Shown here piece after piece: positions 34,316-43,777 of a stretch of DNA of 64,000 bases. The number at the start of each line of letters is the position of its first letter. Positions within the stretch are counted from its first letter, which is position 1. Position numbers and translations under genes: made by a program. Below the pieces are notes generated by a model that was given only the letters and a program-made list of their open reading frames with translations, was not told where the DNA came from and ran no database searches. This DNA is from an uncultured Clostridia bacterium (GTDB taxonomy: Bacteria; Bacillota; Clostridia; HGM11514), in contig CAKSKB010000009.1 in assembly GCA_934464705.1 (NCBI GenBank), positions 27,111 to 91,110 of the forward strand. Reading direction: 5' to 3'.

Positions 34316-34657
34316 TCAATTGTTCCTGCGTCCGGCACAGAATCTGAAAATATCAGCACAGTTTTTGAAAATCGCTGCGCTGATAAGCAGCACACACACC
34401 GGATATATATCCAAATCCAGCTTGCCGCCGAGGTAAATTCCCCCGGCTGCCGCCAAAGCGGCAAAAACATAGCCGAAAATAAATATCTTAATATTAAGTT
34501 TTTTCATCAGCCCCGCGCTGACCGCACCCGTCAGAAAAAGAAGGGTACACAAAATTATAATCCCCGAATAGGGCATTAAGCCCGCAGGTATTATTATAGG
34601 AAGAAACAGCGCAAGGCACACGCCCAGAGCGAGCGCCGCTATACACACAATCATCAT
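34316..34657 (-). CDS. sbp: Small basic protein Sbp (DUF1290)
   Basis: A 113-residue membrane protein with four hydrophobic segments. The pattern LFLPIIIPAGLMPYSGIIIL and YLGGKLDLDIYPVCVL matches Sbp, a small protein found between ftsQ-type genes and ftsA/ftsZ in many Firmicutes. The function is unknown; the position suggests a role in division or wall synthesis. Its ATG overlaps the stop of the DUF881 gene (ATGA). Confidence 0.88.
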   Translation of the reverse strand: MMIVCIAALALGVCLALFLPIIIPAGLMPYSGIIILCTLLFLTGAVSAGLMKKLNIKIFIFGYVFAALAAAGGIYLGGKLDLDIYPVCVLLISAAIFKNCADIFRFCAGRRNN

Positions 34658-35388
34658 TCGTCCTCCGCTTTCGCCTTAGCGTACTTATAGCTGATATTTC
34701 CGCCGTAAGCCGGGATATTTATGCTCTGCTCCTTGGAAACATCAATCTCCAGGAACTTACCGAGCGAATCTATCACGCCGTCCTTCATCTTAAGTGCGCC
34801 GAGAAGGTTTTCGGGATTCCCGATTGCCTTTATCTTATACGGCACCGAATAGCGGCGGTTATTTACGCTCACGGTTGACCCTGCGCAGCGGATTTCACTC
34901 GTTGCAATCAGCCTTTCGTCATTGACCGAAATCGCCTCGGCGTCCGCATCCCTCAGCTCATTTATGATTTTTAAAAGGTCCTCCTGGTGGACAACATAAA
35001 GGTTTGTCCCCTCCGACGACGCAGTTTTATCGGTGCGTTTATCCGCCACCGTGACCACGATTCCGGGACCCGTTACATCGCAAAGCCCCGCCGCCATTTT
35101 AGCGTCCTCCAGCTGTTTGGCAAGCACCTCGGCGTACCCGTCGGAATCGCTCGCCTTAAGCTTATAGTCCTCAATATCGCTCGCATACGCCGCAAGCTGA
35201 CGGTTAAGGCGTTCATTGATATTTTTCTGGGAATCAAGTTCCGCCTGCATATGCTTAATGTAGGTTTCGCCCGTTTCCCGTTTTTCGTGCCTTCCGTTCA
35301 CGCCGACGCTCCGTATCTGAACCGTCCCTGCAAACCCAAGCACCAAGCACAAAAACGCAACAAAGAAAATCTCTTTTGAAACTCTCAT
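34654..35388 (-). CDS. DUF881 (YlxW/YlxX-like) division-cluster protein
   Basis: A 244-residue protein with an N-terminal anchor (FFVAFLCLVLGFAGTVQI), a coiled coil at ~40-90 rich in Glu, Lys and Gln, and the extracellular DUF881 domain (GLCDVTGPGIVVTVADKRTD, VNDERLIATSEIRCAGSTV, YKIKAIGNPENLLGALKMKD). Its molecular role is not established. The gene usually sits between divIB and sbp, as here. It overlaps ftsQ by an ATGA. Confidence 0.9.
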   Translation of the reverse strand: MRVSKEIFFVAFLCLVLGFAGTVQIRSVGVNGRHEKRETGETYIKHMQAELDSQKNINERLNRQLAAYASDIEDYKLKASDSDGYAEVLAKQLEDAKMAAGLCDVTGPGIVVTVADKRTDKTASSEGTNLYVVHQEDLLKIINELRDADAEAISVNDERLIATSEIRCAGSTVSVNNRRYSVPYKIKAIGNPENLLGALKMKDGVIDSLGKFLEIDVSKEQSINIPAYGGNISYKYAKAKAEDE

Positions 35389-36230
35389 TCAGCATTCTCC
35401 GCATTTCCATTATTATTTTCAGTATTATTTTCAGAATCTCCCGAAGGTTCCGGCTGAACCGTTACATCCTCGGGTCTGTAGACGGGGTCGTCCCCCGAAA
35501 AGTCGATAATACCGGTATCCTTACCCTCGCCGTCAAGCTTTTCAACAATCCCGGCAAGAAAACTCAGCTTATACGAAAGCTCATTTTTATCCTTGATATT
35601 AGCTATCATTTTGCCGCCGTTCAATGTGAGGGTGATATTATCGGTATCTTTAAGGTTTATCTCGGCAATCCTCCCGGAAAGCGTACTCCCCGAAAGTTCC
35701 GTCAGAATCTCGGACACAAGCGCAGGCTTGTCCTTATCCTCCTTTGAAGGACTCAGGTTTTTATGCCCGTCAATCGTGACTGTCATGCCCGTTATTTCGG
35801 GATATTCGCCGTTTTCAACCTCGAGTTCCTCAAGAACACGGCAGCGGCGGTCGATAAGAATAAAGCGCCCGTCCGCATAAGGAATTATCGCACACGGCAC
35901 ATTCTCCTTAACCACTATACTGACCCCGTTCGGAAACTCCCTTTTAACCTTGGCGGTATCCACATAGCTTTCCGCCGTGAGGTTATTTATAACATCCGAA
36001 AGCTTCATCGAAAATGTATTCATTCCGACGGATATTCCGGATACTCTGGTTATATATTCGTCATCAAGGTGCTGATTTCCTTCTACTTTTATATATTTTA
36101 TCTTAAAATACGGTGTAAAGGCGACGAGAGCCGCTGCCGCAACTGCCAAAACAGCAATTATCAGCGGTGCACGCCGTGCGCCTCCCCGCCTTTTTACACC
36201 GCCGTATTTATTTTTCTTCAGTCGTTTCAA
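35385..36230 (-). CDS. ftsQ: Cell division protein FtsQ/DivIB
   Basis: A 281-residue bitopic protein: a basic N-terminus (KNKYGGVKRRGGARR), one helix (APLIIAVLAVAAAALVAF) and a POTRA domain (IKYIKVEGNQHLDDEYITRV), then the FtsQ beta domain. FtsQ/DivIB bridges FtsL, FtsB/DivIC and the septal synthase. The last ~25 residues are Asn/Glu/Ser-rich and probably disordered. It starts 3 nt after murA. Confidence 0.93.
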   Translation of the reverse strand: MKRLKKNKYGGVKRRGGARRAPLIIAVLAVAAAALVAFTPYFKIKYIKVEGNQHLDDEYITRVSGISVGMNTFSMKLSDVINNLTAESYVDTAKVKREFPNGVSIVVKENVPCAIIPYADGRFILIDRRCRVLEELEVENGEYPEITGMTVTIDGHKNLSPSKEDKDKPALVSEILTELSGSTLSGRIAEINLKDTDNITLTLNGGKMIANIKDKNELSYKLSFLAGIVEKLDGEGKDTGIIDFSGDDPVYRPEDVTVQPEPSGDSENNTENNNGNAENAE

Positions 36231-36233
36231 GCT

Positions 36234-37487
36234 TCAGTCATCCTCCCGTTTTATATCTGCTCCGAGTTCGCAGAGGTCACGCACGATATCCTCATACCCT
36301 CTGTCGATATGGCACAGCTTATCAATCTCGCTTTCGCCGCTCGCCGCAAGCGCCGCAACGCACAGCGCCGCGCCTCCGCGAAGGTCCGTACACGACACCC
36401 TCGCCCCCAGAAGCTTCTCTCTGCCCCGAACCACCGCCGTACGGTCGCTGACCGATATATCGGCGCCCATTCTCAAAAGTTCGGGCACATGCCCCCATCG
36501 GCTTTCAAATATGTTCTCGGTCATAACGCTTGTGCCGCTCGCCGTTGAAAGCGCCGCCATCACAACCGCCTGTGCGTCCGTCGGGAAACCCGGGTACGGC
36601 CCCGTAGATATCCTCGATGCCGCTTTCAGCCTTCCGGGCGACCTGACGAAAAGATTCGTGCCGTCTTCGTAAAACTCACAGCCGCAGTCCGCAAGAGGTG
36701 AAGCGATAGCCTCAACATGAGGATACACAATCCCCGAAAGTTCCGCTCTGCCGCCGGCTGCCGCCGTCGCTGCCATATATGTCGCCGCGGCTATTCTGTC
36801 CGGCATGACGGTAAACTCCGTACCCGAAAGTTCCCGCACGCCGTCGATTTTCACCACGCTTTCCCCTGCGCCGCAAATCCGTGCGCCCATGGAATTCAGA
36901 AACGCTGCAAGGTCGCATATTTCCGGCTCCTTTGCGGCGTTGTTTATCACCGTTTCGCCCGACGCAAGGCACGCCGCAAGCATTATATTCTCCGTTGCGC
37001 CCACGCTCGGAACATCAAGGTGTATCTTTGCGCCCTTCGGTTTTCCGCTGCAGATTATTCTGCCGTGGCTCTCCGAAACATCTATACCCATATCCCGAAA
37101 CGCTTTAAGGTGCAAATCGACCGGTCTTGCGCCGATTTCGCACCCTCCCGGGCGTGAAATTTCCGCCGCACCGAAAAGCGACACGAGGCTTCCGCAGAAT
37201 ATCACCGACGACCGCATTTTAAGCATCAGCTCATCGGATATCACATAATTATCCGCTCCAGAGGAATCGATGACAAGCGTATTGCCGCTGCGCTCCACAC
37301 GGCAGCCGATTGATTTAAGTATCTCCCCTGCGGCGCTGACATCCGAAAGATGCGGGCAATTATGGATTACGCTTTCGCTCCGATTCAGAACCGCCGCCGC
37401 CATTATCGGCAGAACGGCATTTTTTGCGCCCTGGATTTTTACGCTGCCGTCAATTTTCCTGCCGCCGTTTATTTTTATCAAACTCAT
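36234..37487 (-). CDS. murA: UDP-N-acetylglucosamine 1-carboxyvinyltransferase
   Basis: A 417-residue EPSP-synthase-fold enzyme for the first committed step of peptidoglycan synthesis. Substrate residues are visible in KIQGAKNAVLPIMAAAVL, and the fosfomycin-reactive Cys in PGGCEIGARPVDLHLKAF (Cys ~115). The Cys form predicts fosfomycin sensitivity, subject to uptake. It starts just downstream of repeat copy B, which separates it from murG, and is followed 3 nt later by ftsQ. Confidence 0.97.
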   Translation of the reverse strand: MSLIKINGGRKIDGSVKIQGAKNAVLPIMAAAVLNRSESVIHNCPHLSDVSAAGEILKSIGCRVERSGNTLVIDSSGADNYVISDELMLKMRSSVIFCGSLVSLFGAAEISRPGGCEIGARPVDLHLKAFRDMGIDVSESHGRIICSGKPKGAKIHLDVPSVGATENIMLAACLASGETVINNAAKEPEICDLAAFLNSMGARICGAGESVVKIDGVRELSGTEFTVMPDRIAAATYMAATAAAGGRAELSGIVYPHVEAIASPLADCGCEFYEDGTNLFVRSPGRLKAASRISTGPYPGFPTDAQAVVMAALSTASGTSVMTENIFESRWGHVPELLRMGADISVSDRTAVVRGREKLLGARVSCTDLRGGAALCVAALAASGESEIDKLCHIDRGYEDIVRDLCELGADIKREDD

Positions 37488-37548
37488 AAAAGCACCTCCG
37501 CACCTATATACTATGCGGTTTGCTTTTATTATGTTAAACCGTTCTCAT

Positions 37549-37823
37549 AGGCATGTGGCAACCGAGCCCTTAATGCCTTATGCCGGCTAATTTTTGCCCT
37601 TTTTGCCTTGTCGTCATTGAAAGGCGACAGCCTATCTGCCTCCTCCGCACCAAAAATGGCTAAAAATTATCTCGCCATAAGGTGCGTGCAGTTTTTACCG
37701 AGCCGATTTTTCTCAAGGCAAGCAAGCGAACGCAGTTAATACGGTCGTATTATCAAGTGAGTTTGCGCAGCATCGGGGAAAATCAGCCGATAAAAACCGT
37801 TAAGGTTCGGCTGTCACATGCCT
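37549..37823 (-). repeat. Dispersed structured repeat, copy B (inside the division cluster)
   Basis: A 275-bp element, inverted relative to copy A. The ends AGGCATGTGGCAACCGAGCCC and AGGCATGTGACAGCCGAACC (read inward) are complementary to each other but differ from the ends of copies A and C. The core (ATCGGCTGATTTTCCCC, CAATGACGACAAG, GGTGCGG) is conserved. Its edge forms the last codons and stop of murG. It lies between murG and murA, in the transcript of the division cluster unless transcription ends there. Confidence 0.85.
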
Positions 37824-38897
37824 AACCGTATTATATATTATCTCCGACGCATTTATTATGCCCGATTTTTTTGAATTTTCCGCCATTATGCGTATTTTTT
37901 CGGGTGCGCTGACGAGGGATTCCACGGCTTCGGAGAGCGTATCGCCCGAAAGCACGGATTCCTCCACCACTATCGCTCCGCCCTTTTTCTCGAGAGCCCT
38001 GGCATTATATTCCTGATGATTATGCGCAACATTCGGAGAGGGTATCAGTATTGCGGATTTCCCGACTGCCGAAAGCTCACTCACCGTCATTGCCCCGGCG
38101 CGCGAAATAACCACATCCGCCGCCGCCATGCACTCGCCCATATTATATATATAGGGAAGAACACGGACATTCGGAAGTTCCGTGAGCGAACCGAGTTTTT
38201 CCGTCACCCTGTCGTATTCCCGTTTGCCCGTTGCGAGCATTATCTGATACCTGCCGCCGGCAGCGGTTTTTTCGATATAGCCGCACACTGCGTCATTCAC
38301 CCTCGCCGCACCGAGGCTTCCGCCGTAGGCAAGGATGAGGGGGCGGTCGTCAAACCCGAGATTCTTTCGTGCCTCATCACGGCTGAAATTAAGAATATCC
38401 CCCGAAATCGGGTTGCCGCAAAGCACGATATTTTTCTTATCGAGATACTTATCCGTTTCCTCAAAGCTGGTGAAAACAACATCGGTGAACTTTGAAAGTA
38501 TCTTCACGGTCACGCCCGGAATCACATTCTGTTCATGCACGAATGTCTTTATTTTATGCCTCGACGCCGCAAGCAGCACCGGACCGCACACATAGCCGCC
38601 CGTACCGATTACCGCATCGGGTTTGAAGTCCTTTATTATCCTGACCGACTGCGAATATCCCTTGAACATTTTGCCGACGGTCCTGAATGTATCCGCCGAC
38701 AGCTTACGCTTAAAGCCGGCGACCTCTATAAATTTTATATCAAAGCCTTCCTTCGGGACAAGCTCGCCCTCAAGCCCGTGCTTTGTGCCGACAAACAGAA
38801 TCTCGCAGCCGGGCTGCTTTTCACGGAAATACTTGGCAATCGCAAGCCCAGGATTTATATGGCCGCCCGTTCCGCCGCCGGAAATCAGAATCTTCAT
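37800..38897 (-). CDS. murG: UDP-GlcNAc:lipid I GlcNAc transferase MurG
   Basis: A 365-residue GT-B enzyme that converts lipid I to lipid II. Motifs: GGTGGHINPGLAIAKYFRE at the N-terminus, FVHEQNVIPGVT, AYGGSLGAARVND, and SRAGAMTVSELSAVGKSAIL with the nucleotide-sugar site. Family length is normal. The last seven residues (RHVTAEP) and the TAA stop are encoded by the end of repeat copy B, so the native C-terminus may have been replaced. It lies 12 nt after ftsW. Confidence 0.97.
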   Translation of the reverse strand: MKILISGGGTGGHINPGLAIAKYFREKQPGCEILFVGTKHGLEGELVPKEGFDIKFIEVAGFKRKLSADTFRTVGKMFKGYSQSVRIIKDFKPDAVIGTGGYVCGPVLLAASRHKIKTFVHEQNVIPGVTVKILSKFTDVVFTSFEETDKYLDKKNIVLCGNPISGDILNFSRDEARKNLGFDDRPLILAYGGSLGAARVNDAVCGYIEKTAAGGRYQIMLATGKREYDRVTEKLGSLTELPNVRVLPYIYNMGECMAAADVVISRAGAMTVSELSAVGKSAILIPSPNVAHNHQEYNARALEKKGGAIVVEESVLSGDTLSEAVESLVSAPEKIRIMAENSKKSGIINASEIIYNTVRHVTAEP

Positions 38898-38909
38898 AAT
38901 TTTTCCCCT

Positions 38910-40034
38910 TTACAATTTGTTGCTCTGTCTTGAAACATTGAGCAGTATACCAAGCCCCGCAAGCAAAAACACCATCGATGAGCCGCCCGCCGAAAACAGC
39001 GGAAGCTGCATGCCCGTTACCGGCATTGACGAGGTAACAACGGCGATATTTACGATCACCTGAATCGCCACGAGAGCCGTCATTCCGAATGCAAGGTATC
39101 TGCCGAACCTATCCGGTGCACGCAGGGCGATATTGACGCCCCTGTAGATAAAAATCGCAAAAAGTATTATTACCGCAAGTGCGCCGACAAATCCGAGTTC
39201 CTCGCAGATTATCGAAAATATAAAGTCGTTCTGCGGTTCGGGAATATAAAGGTACTTCTGGCGGCTTCTTCCGAGGCCGAGGCCGAAGAGTCCGCCCGAG
39301 CCGATTGCATAAAGCGACTGCACTATCTGCCAGCCGTCACCCATTTTATACTTGAAGGGGTCGAGGAATGTCACAAGTCTTTTCATTCTGTAAGGCTCGA
39401 TGATGATTGCGATAAACGCAAGCAGCACCGCCGCAATTCCGCCGCCGAAAAACCACTTTGACGGCAGCCCGGCAACAAACAGCAGAAGTATACACACCGC
39501 CGCTATTACAACCGTACCCGAAAGGTGCTTTTCAAGCAGCACGAGAAGGCTGACAAACCCGATGATTGCCGCATATATGCCGACTTCCTTCGCCGATTTT
39601 TTAATTTTGCCCCTATCGAGGGATAGCTTGAACGATATGAATATTATCATCGTTATCTTTGCAAGCTCGGACGGCTGAAACGACACAGGCCCCACGCCGA
39701 GCCATCTTTTTGCGCCCTTCGATTCCGTTCCGACAACAAGCACCGCAAGCAGCAGCACAATCGTGCCGACAAACATCAGATTCGCAAACTTGCCGAGGTT
39801 ATGATAGTCGAATCTCGAAAGAAACCACATCGCAAAAAGCCCGGCAGCCGCCATGATTCCCTGGTTTTTAAGGTAATAATAGCTGTCGCCCATGGTATCT
39901 GCGGCGTTTGCGGAGCTCGCCGAAAAAACCATAACCAGTCCGAAAAGGAGGATTATGATTATATCCGCAAGGAGGTAGTAGTCCACATCGCCGGCTGCGC
40001 CCGGTATTTTCATTTTTTTCATCTTAGACGGCAA
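38910..40034 (-). CDS. ftsW: FtsW septal peptidoglycan polymerase (SEDS)
   Basis: A 374-residue SEDS protein with about ten helices. Landmarks are VFSASSANAADTMGDSYYYL, GVGPVSFQPSELAKITMIIF, the loop YIPEPQNDFIFSIICEELGF and PVTGMQLPLFSAGGSSMVFL. FtsW polymerises glycan together with the class B PBP. A TTG at 40034 follows GGGGTGA at good spacing; an ATG at 40022 is the alternative. It directly follows mraY, where murD is usually found first. Confidence 0.95.
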   Translation of the reverse strand: MPSKMKKMKIPGAAGDVDYYLLADIIIILLFGLVMVFSASSANAADTMGDSYYYLKNQGIMAAAGLFAMWFLSRFDYHNLGKFANLMFVGTIVLLLAVLVVGTESKGAKRWLGVGPVSFQPSELAKITMIIFISFKLSLDRGKIKKSAKEVGIYAAIIGFVSLLVLLEKHLSGTVVIAAVCILLLFVAGLPSKWFFGGGIAAVLLAFIAIIIEPYRMKRLVTFLDPFKYKMGDGWQIVQSLYAIGSGGLFGLGLGRSRQKYLYIPEPQNDFIFSIICEELGFVGALAVIILFAIFIYRGVNIALRAPDRFGRYLAFGMTALVAIQVIVNIAVVTSSMPVTGMQLPLFSAGGSSMVFLLAGLGILLNVSRQSNKL

Positions 40035-40046
40035 ATTTATTCACCC

Positions 40047-40991
40047 CTACAAACCAAAGTACGAAACGGCGCACGCCGCCGCCGTAACCGCCACGAACAC
40101 AAGGTCAATTTTATTTTCCTTCCAGCCGCACATCTCGAAATGGTGATGAATCGGGCTCATTTTGAAAAGCCTTTTACCCGTCCTCTTAAAATGCGCAACC
40201 TGGAGGATAACCGACAGCGTTTCGCAGAAAAACACGATTCCGCATATCACAAGAATTATCGGCTGGCGAAGAAGCAGCGCCGCAGCGCTTATCATGCCGC
40301 CGAGAAAAAGCGAACCCGTATCACCCATAAACACCCTTGCGGGATTCTTATTGAAAAGGAAGAACCCGAACACCGCACCCACTGCGGTAAACATCAGCGT
40401 TCCGATTCCGCTTTGCCCGTACACGGCAGCCGCAATCGCAAAAAAGCTCATGACAACTATGCTCACCGACGACGCAAGCCCGTCTATTCCGTCCGTCAGG
40501 TTAACGCTGTTGACGCACCCGAGCATAACGAACGCCGCAAACGGATAGTAAAAATACGAAAGATTCACACTGCCGCCGAACGGTATAAGAATCTCGGTCG
40601 GGTTACCGATATAAAAGCAGTCGGCCGCTATAAAGAACACCGTCACCGCCGCCTGCATAAGGAACTTCTGCTTTGATGTAAGCCCGAGATTCCGCTTTTT
40701 AACTACCTTTATATAGTCGTCGACAAAGCCCACCGCGCCGAACCCAAGCGCCGCAACCACGCAGATTATACTGCGTGCGTCACGAAGCAGAAAGCACGAC
40801 ACGATTACAATCGGAATTATAAATATAAATCCGCCCATTGTTGGGGTTCCGCTTTTCTTTTTGTGCCAGCTCGGTCCGATTTCTCGGATACTCTGCCCGA
40901 ATTTTATGCTTATAAGATATTTTATTGCCGCAGGAGCAATCAGCACGGCAATCAGAAACGCCGATACAAGCCCGATTACGGTTGGTTTCAT
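40047..40991 (-). CDS. mraY: Phospho-MurNAc-pentapeptide transferase MraY
   Basis: A 314-residue membrane enzyme making lipid I from UDP-MurNAc-pentapeptide and undecaprenyl phosphate. Diagnostic motifs are KKSGTPTMGGFIFI, GFVDDYIKVVKKRN (Asp pair), NLTDGIDGLASS, FLGGMISA and MSPIHHHFEMCGW. The start overlaps the murF stop. Downstream is ftsW with no murD. Confidence 0.97.
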   Translation of the reverse strand: MKPTVIGLVSAFLIAVLIAPAAIKYLISIKFGQSIREIGPSWHKKKSGTPTMGGFIFIIPIVIVSCFLLRDARSIICVVAALGFGAVGFVDDYIKVVKKRNLGLTSKQKFLMQAAVTVFFIAADCFYIGNPTEILIPFGGSVNLSYFYYPFAAFVMLGCVNSVNLTDGIDGLASSVSIVVMSFFAIAAAVYGQSGIGTLMFTAVGAVFGFFLFNKNPARVFMGDTGSLFLGGMISAAALLLRQPIILVICGIVFFCETLSVILQVAHFKRTGKRLFKMSPIHHHFEMCGWKENKIDLVFVAVTAAACAVSYFGL

Positions 40992-42322
40992 TTGAAATTC
41001 ACCTCGATAAATTCACTGATTTCGGAAAGCTTCATACTGTTGGAACCCTTTACGAGCACCGTATCGCCCGGGCGAAGAAATGTTTTTAGAAATCCGCACG
41101 CCTCCGCATTTGTATCAAAGCTTTTAACCGTTTTTGCGCCCACGGCGCCTTTCGCTATCAGTCTGCCCAAAGACCCGACCGTCACAACTGCGTCCGCAAA
41201 CGCAGCTTCTTTTCCTATTTCTATATGCGCATCATTTGCGAAATCGCCCATTTCAAGCATATCCGCAAGAACCGCAATCTTCCTGCCCGGCTCTGCCTTC
41301 AGCACCGAAAGCGACGCACGCATGGAATCGGGGCTGGCGTTATAGCAGTCCGAAATCAGCTTTATTCCGCCGATATTTTTAATATTCATACGGCTGCCCA
41401 CGCTCTCCGCCTTGCCTATGCCCGCAACGATTTTTTCGGGTTCGACCCCGAAATTGAGTCCGACCGCAATCGCCGCCAGAGCGTTATACACATTATGCCT
41501 CCCCGGGATATTCACACGGATTTTATACACCTTTCCGCACATTTCGGTTTCAAATGTGCAGCCGCCGTTATCCTCGGTGACATTAAAGCCTCTTACGCCG
41601 CAGTTTTCGCCGAGGCCGTACTTCACGCACGGAATACCGATTTTCGACAGCAGTTCGTCATCGCCGTTTACCGCCAGAATTCCGTTCGGTTTCAGACCCT
41701 TTACAATCTCAAGCTTAGCTTTCAGTATATTCTCCCGCGAGCCGAGATTCCCGATATGCGACATACCGATATTGCTTATAACCGCCATATCGGGATTCGC
41801 CACCGCAGTCATATTTTCGATTTCGCCGAAATGGCTCATTCCCATTTCAAAAACCGCAATTTCATGACAATTATCAAGCCGCAGCGCCGTAAGCGGCATA
41901 CCTATCTCATTATTGAAGTTGCCCTCGGTTTTAAGCGTATTGAACTTCTCGGAAAGCACGGACGCAATCATTTCCTTTGTGGTGGTTTTGCCCACGCTCC
42001 CCGTTACCGCAACCGACGGAATATCAAACTTTTTTCTATATCCCTTAGCTATATCGAGCAGCGCCCGTTTGCCGTCTTTTACCTTCACATAAGGCTTTGA
42101 AAAGGCACATTCAGCCTCTCCCAAAGCCGCCGCGGCGCCGCCTTCATATGCGTTTTTTATAAAATCGTTGCCGTCAAACCGTTCTCCCCGAAGCGCAATA
42201 TAAAGCGAACCATCCGGAGTTTCTCGGCTATCCTTTGTTACCGACGAAACAAGCGTTTTGCCATCCCCGAAAAGCTCGCCGCCGCAAAATGCGGCTATCT
42301 CCTTTAATTTCAGCGAAATCAA
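40988..42322 (-). CDS. murF: UDP-MurNAc-tripeptide:D-Ala-D-Ala ligase MurF
   Basis: A 444-residue Mur ligase. It has an N-terminal UDP-substrate domain (GELFGDGKTLVSSVTKDSRE), the ATP loop VAVTGSVGKTTTKEMIASVL, the central KTEGNFNNEIGMPLTALRL characteristic of MurF, and the C-terminal domain (ISDCYNASPDSMRASLSVL). It adds D-Ala-D-Ala to the tripeptide precursor. It overlaps murE upstream and mraY downstream by 4 nt each. Confidence 0.96.
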   Translation of the reverse strand: MISLKLKEIAAFCGGELFGDGKTLVSSVTKDSRETPDGSLYIALRGERFDGNDFIKNAYEGGAAAALGEAECAFSKPYVKVKDGKRALLDIAKGYRKKFDIPSVAVTGSVGKTTTKEMIASVLSEKFNTLKTEGNFNNEIGMPLTALRLDNCHEIAVFEMGMSHFGEIENMTAVANPDMAVISNIGMSHIGNLGSRENILKAKLEIVKGLKPNGILAVNGDDELLSKIGIPCVKYGLGENCGVRGFNVTEDNGGCTFETEMCGKVYKIRVNIPGRHNVYNALAAIAVGLNFGVEPEKIVAGIGKAESVGSRMNIKNIGGIKLISDCYNASPDSMRASLSVLKAEPGRKIAVLADMLEMGDFANDAHIEIGKEAAFADAVVTVGSLGRLIAKGAVGAKTVKSFDTNAEACGFLKTFLRPGDTVLVKGSNSMKLSEISEFIEVNFK

Positions 42323-43758
42323 ACCTGTTCCTCCCCTAAAATTTCGTGCACTATCTCTCGTTCGTCAAAATGAATCTTGCCGCTTTTCAGTATCTGATAT
42401 GTTTCATGACCCTTCCCGGCAAGCAGTATCACATCGCCCGTTTCCGCATTGTCAAGAGCATAGCGGATTGCTTCTTTTCTATTCTCAATCACGGTATATG
42501 GGCACCCCGTTTCCTCAACGCCGGGGATTATTTCCTTAATAATTTCACCGGGGTCCTCGGTTCTCGGGTTATCCGATGTAACCACGCAGAAATCCGCAAG
42601 CTCGCCCGCTATTCTGCCCATTTTGGGGCGCTTTGTCCTGTCACGGTCGCCTCCGCAGCCGAACAGAATCACTATTCTGCCCTTCGCAAAGCCCCGTATG
42701 CTTTTGAGTATATTTTCAATCCCGTCGGGGGTATGAGCATAGTCTATCATGACGGTATAATCCCTGCCCGTCGGCACAACCTCCGCCCTGCCGCACACGC
42801 CCGGAACCGACCTCAGCCCCTCCGATATATCCTCGGCGGAAATCCCCAGAGCCGTACAGATCCCGACCGCCGCAAGCGCATTATAAACCGAAAATCTGCC
42901 CGGCGTATTTATATGAATCCTCATCGCGGCGCCGAGTGCGTCGCAGTCAAAGTCCACGCCGTGCGCACCGTAATCTATATTGCCCGCCAAAATATCCGCT
43001 GCGCTGTCGATTCCGTACGAAACAGAAACGCAGGAGCAGTCGGCAAGAATCTTCCTTCCGCCTTCATCGTCGGCATTTATTACCCCGGTTTTGCACATAT
43101 CGAAAAGCTTCTTCTTTGCCGCAAGGTAGTTTTCCATCGTCTTATGAAAATCAAGGTGATCCTGGGTGAGGTTGGTGAACGCACCCACACCAAACTCGCA
43201 GAACTCAACCCTCGAAAGGCTCAGTGAATGTGACGAAACCTCCATCACAACAAAGTCCGCCCCCTCTTTTGCCATCTCGGCGAAAAGCTCGGTAAGCTCC
43301 AGCGATTCGGGTGTTGTGCGCTCGCTCGGAAGTTCCCTTTCGCCTATCATATTCTTATTCGTGCCGATAAGCCCGACCTTATGCCCCGCTTTTTCCAGTA
43401 TACTCTTAACCAGAAATGTGGTGGTCGTTTTACCGTTCGTGCCCGTCACCCCGACAAGGCGGAACTTCCCCGAAGGGTGGCCGTAAAACACATCGGCAGC
43501 ATAGCTTAATGCGTGGCGTGTATTCTCAACAACCGCCGTCGGAACCCCGGCATCAACCGCATGCTCGGCTATCACCGCAGCCGCTCCCTTTTCCACAGCT
43601 TTGCCGGCGTACTTATGTCCGTCAGTTTCAAAACCGCTTATGCACACGAACACATCGCCCGGCTTTACCTTCCTCGAATCATACGCTATGCCCGTGATTT
43701 CGGCATCGTCAAACTCGTTTTTTACATTATAATCTTTAAGCAGCTGTTTTAATCGCAT
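42319..43758 (-). CDS. murE: UDP-MurNAc-tripeptide synthetase MurE (meso-DAP-adding type)
   Basis: A 479-residue Mur ligase. The ATP loop is GVTGTNGKTTTTFLVKSILE. The specificity motif TSDNPRTEDPGEII carries DNPR, which in the family marks meso-diaminopimelate as the added amino acid rather than L-Lys. EVSSHSLSLSR and IDYAHTPDGIENIL are also typical. I use the ATG at 43758, because GAGGGTG lies 9 nt before it; a GTG at 43770 would overlap this ribosome site. It is 19 nt after the PBP gene. Confidence 0.96.
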   Translation of the reverse strand: MRLKQLLKDYNVKNEFDDAEITGIAYDSRKVKPGDVFVCISGFETDGHKYAGKAVEKGAAAVIAEHAVDAGVPTAVVENTRHALSYAADVFYGHPSGKFRLVGVTGTNGKTTTTFLVKSILEKAGHKVGLIGTNKNMIGERELPSERTTPESLELTELFAEMAKEGADFVVMEVSSHSLSLSRVEFCEFGVGAFTNLTQDHLDFHKTMENYLAAKKKLFDMCKTGVINADDEGGRKILADCSCVSVSYGIDSAADILAGNIDYGAHGVDFDCDALGAAMRIHINTPGRFSVYNALAAVGICTALGISAEDISEGLRSVPGVCGRAEVVPTGRDYTVMIDYAHTPDGIENILKSIRGFAKGRIVILFGCGGDRDRTKRPKMGRIAGELADFCVVTSDNPRTEDPGEIIKEIIPGVEETGCPYTVIENRKEAIRYALDNAETGDVILLAGKGHETYQILKSGKIHFDEREIVHEILGEEQV

Positions 43759-43777
43759 AATGAAATTCACCCTCGCT

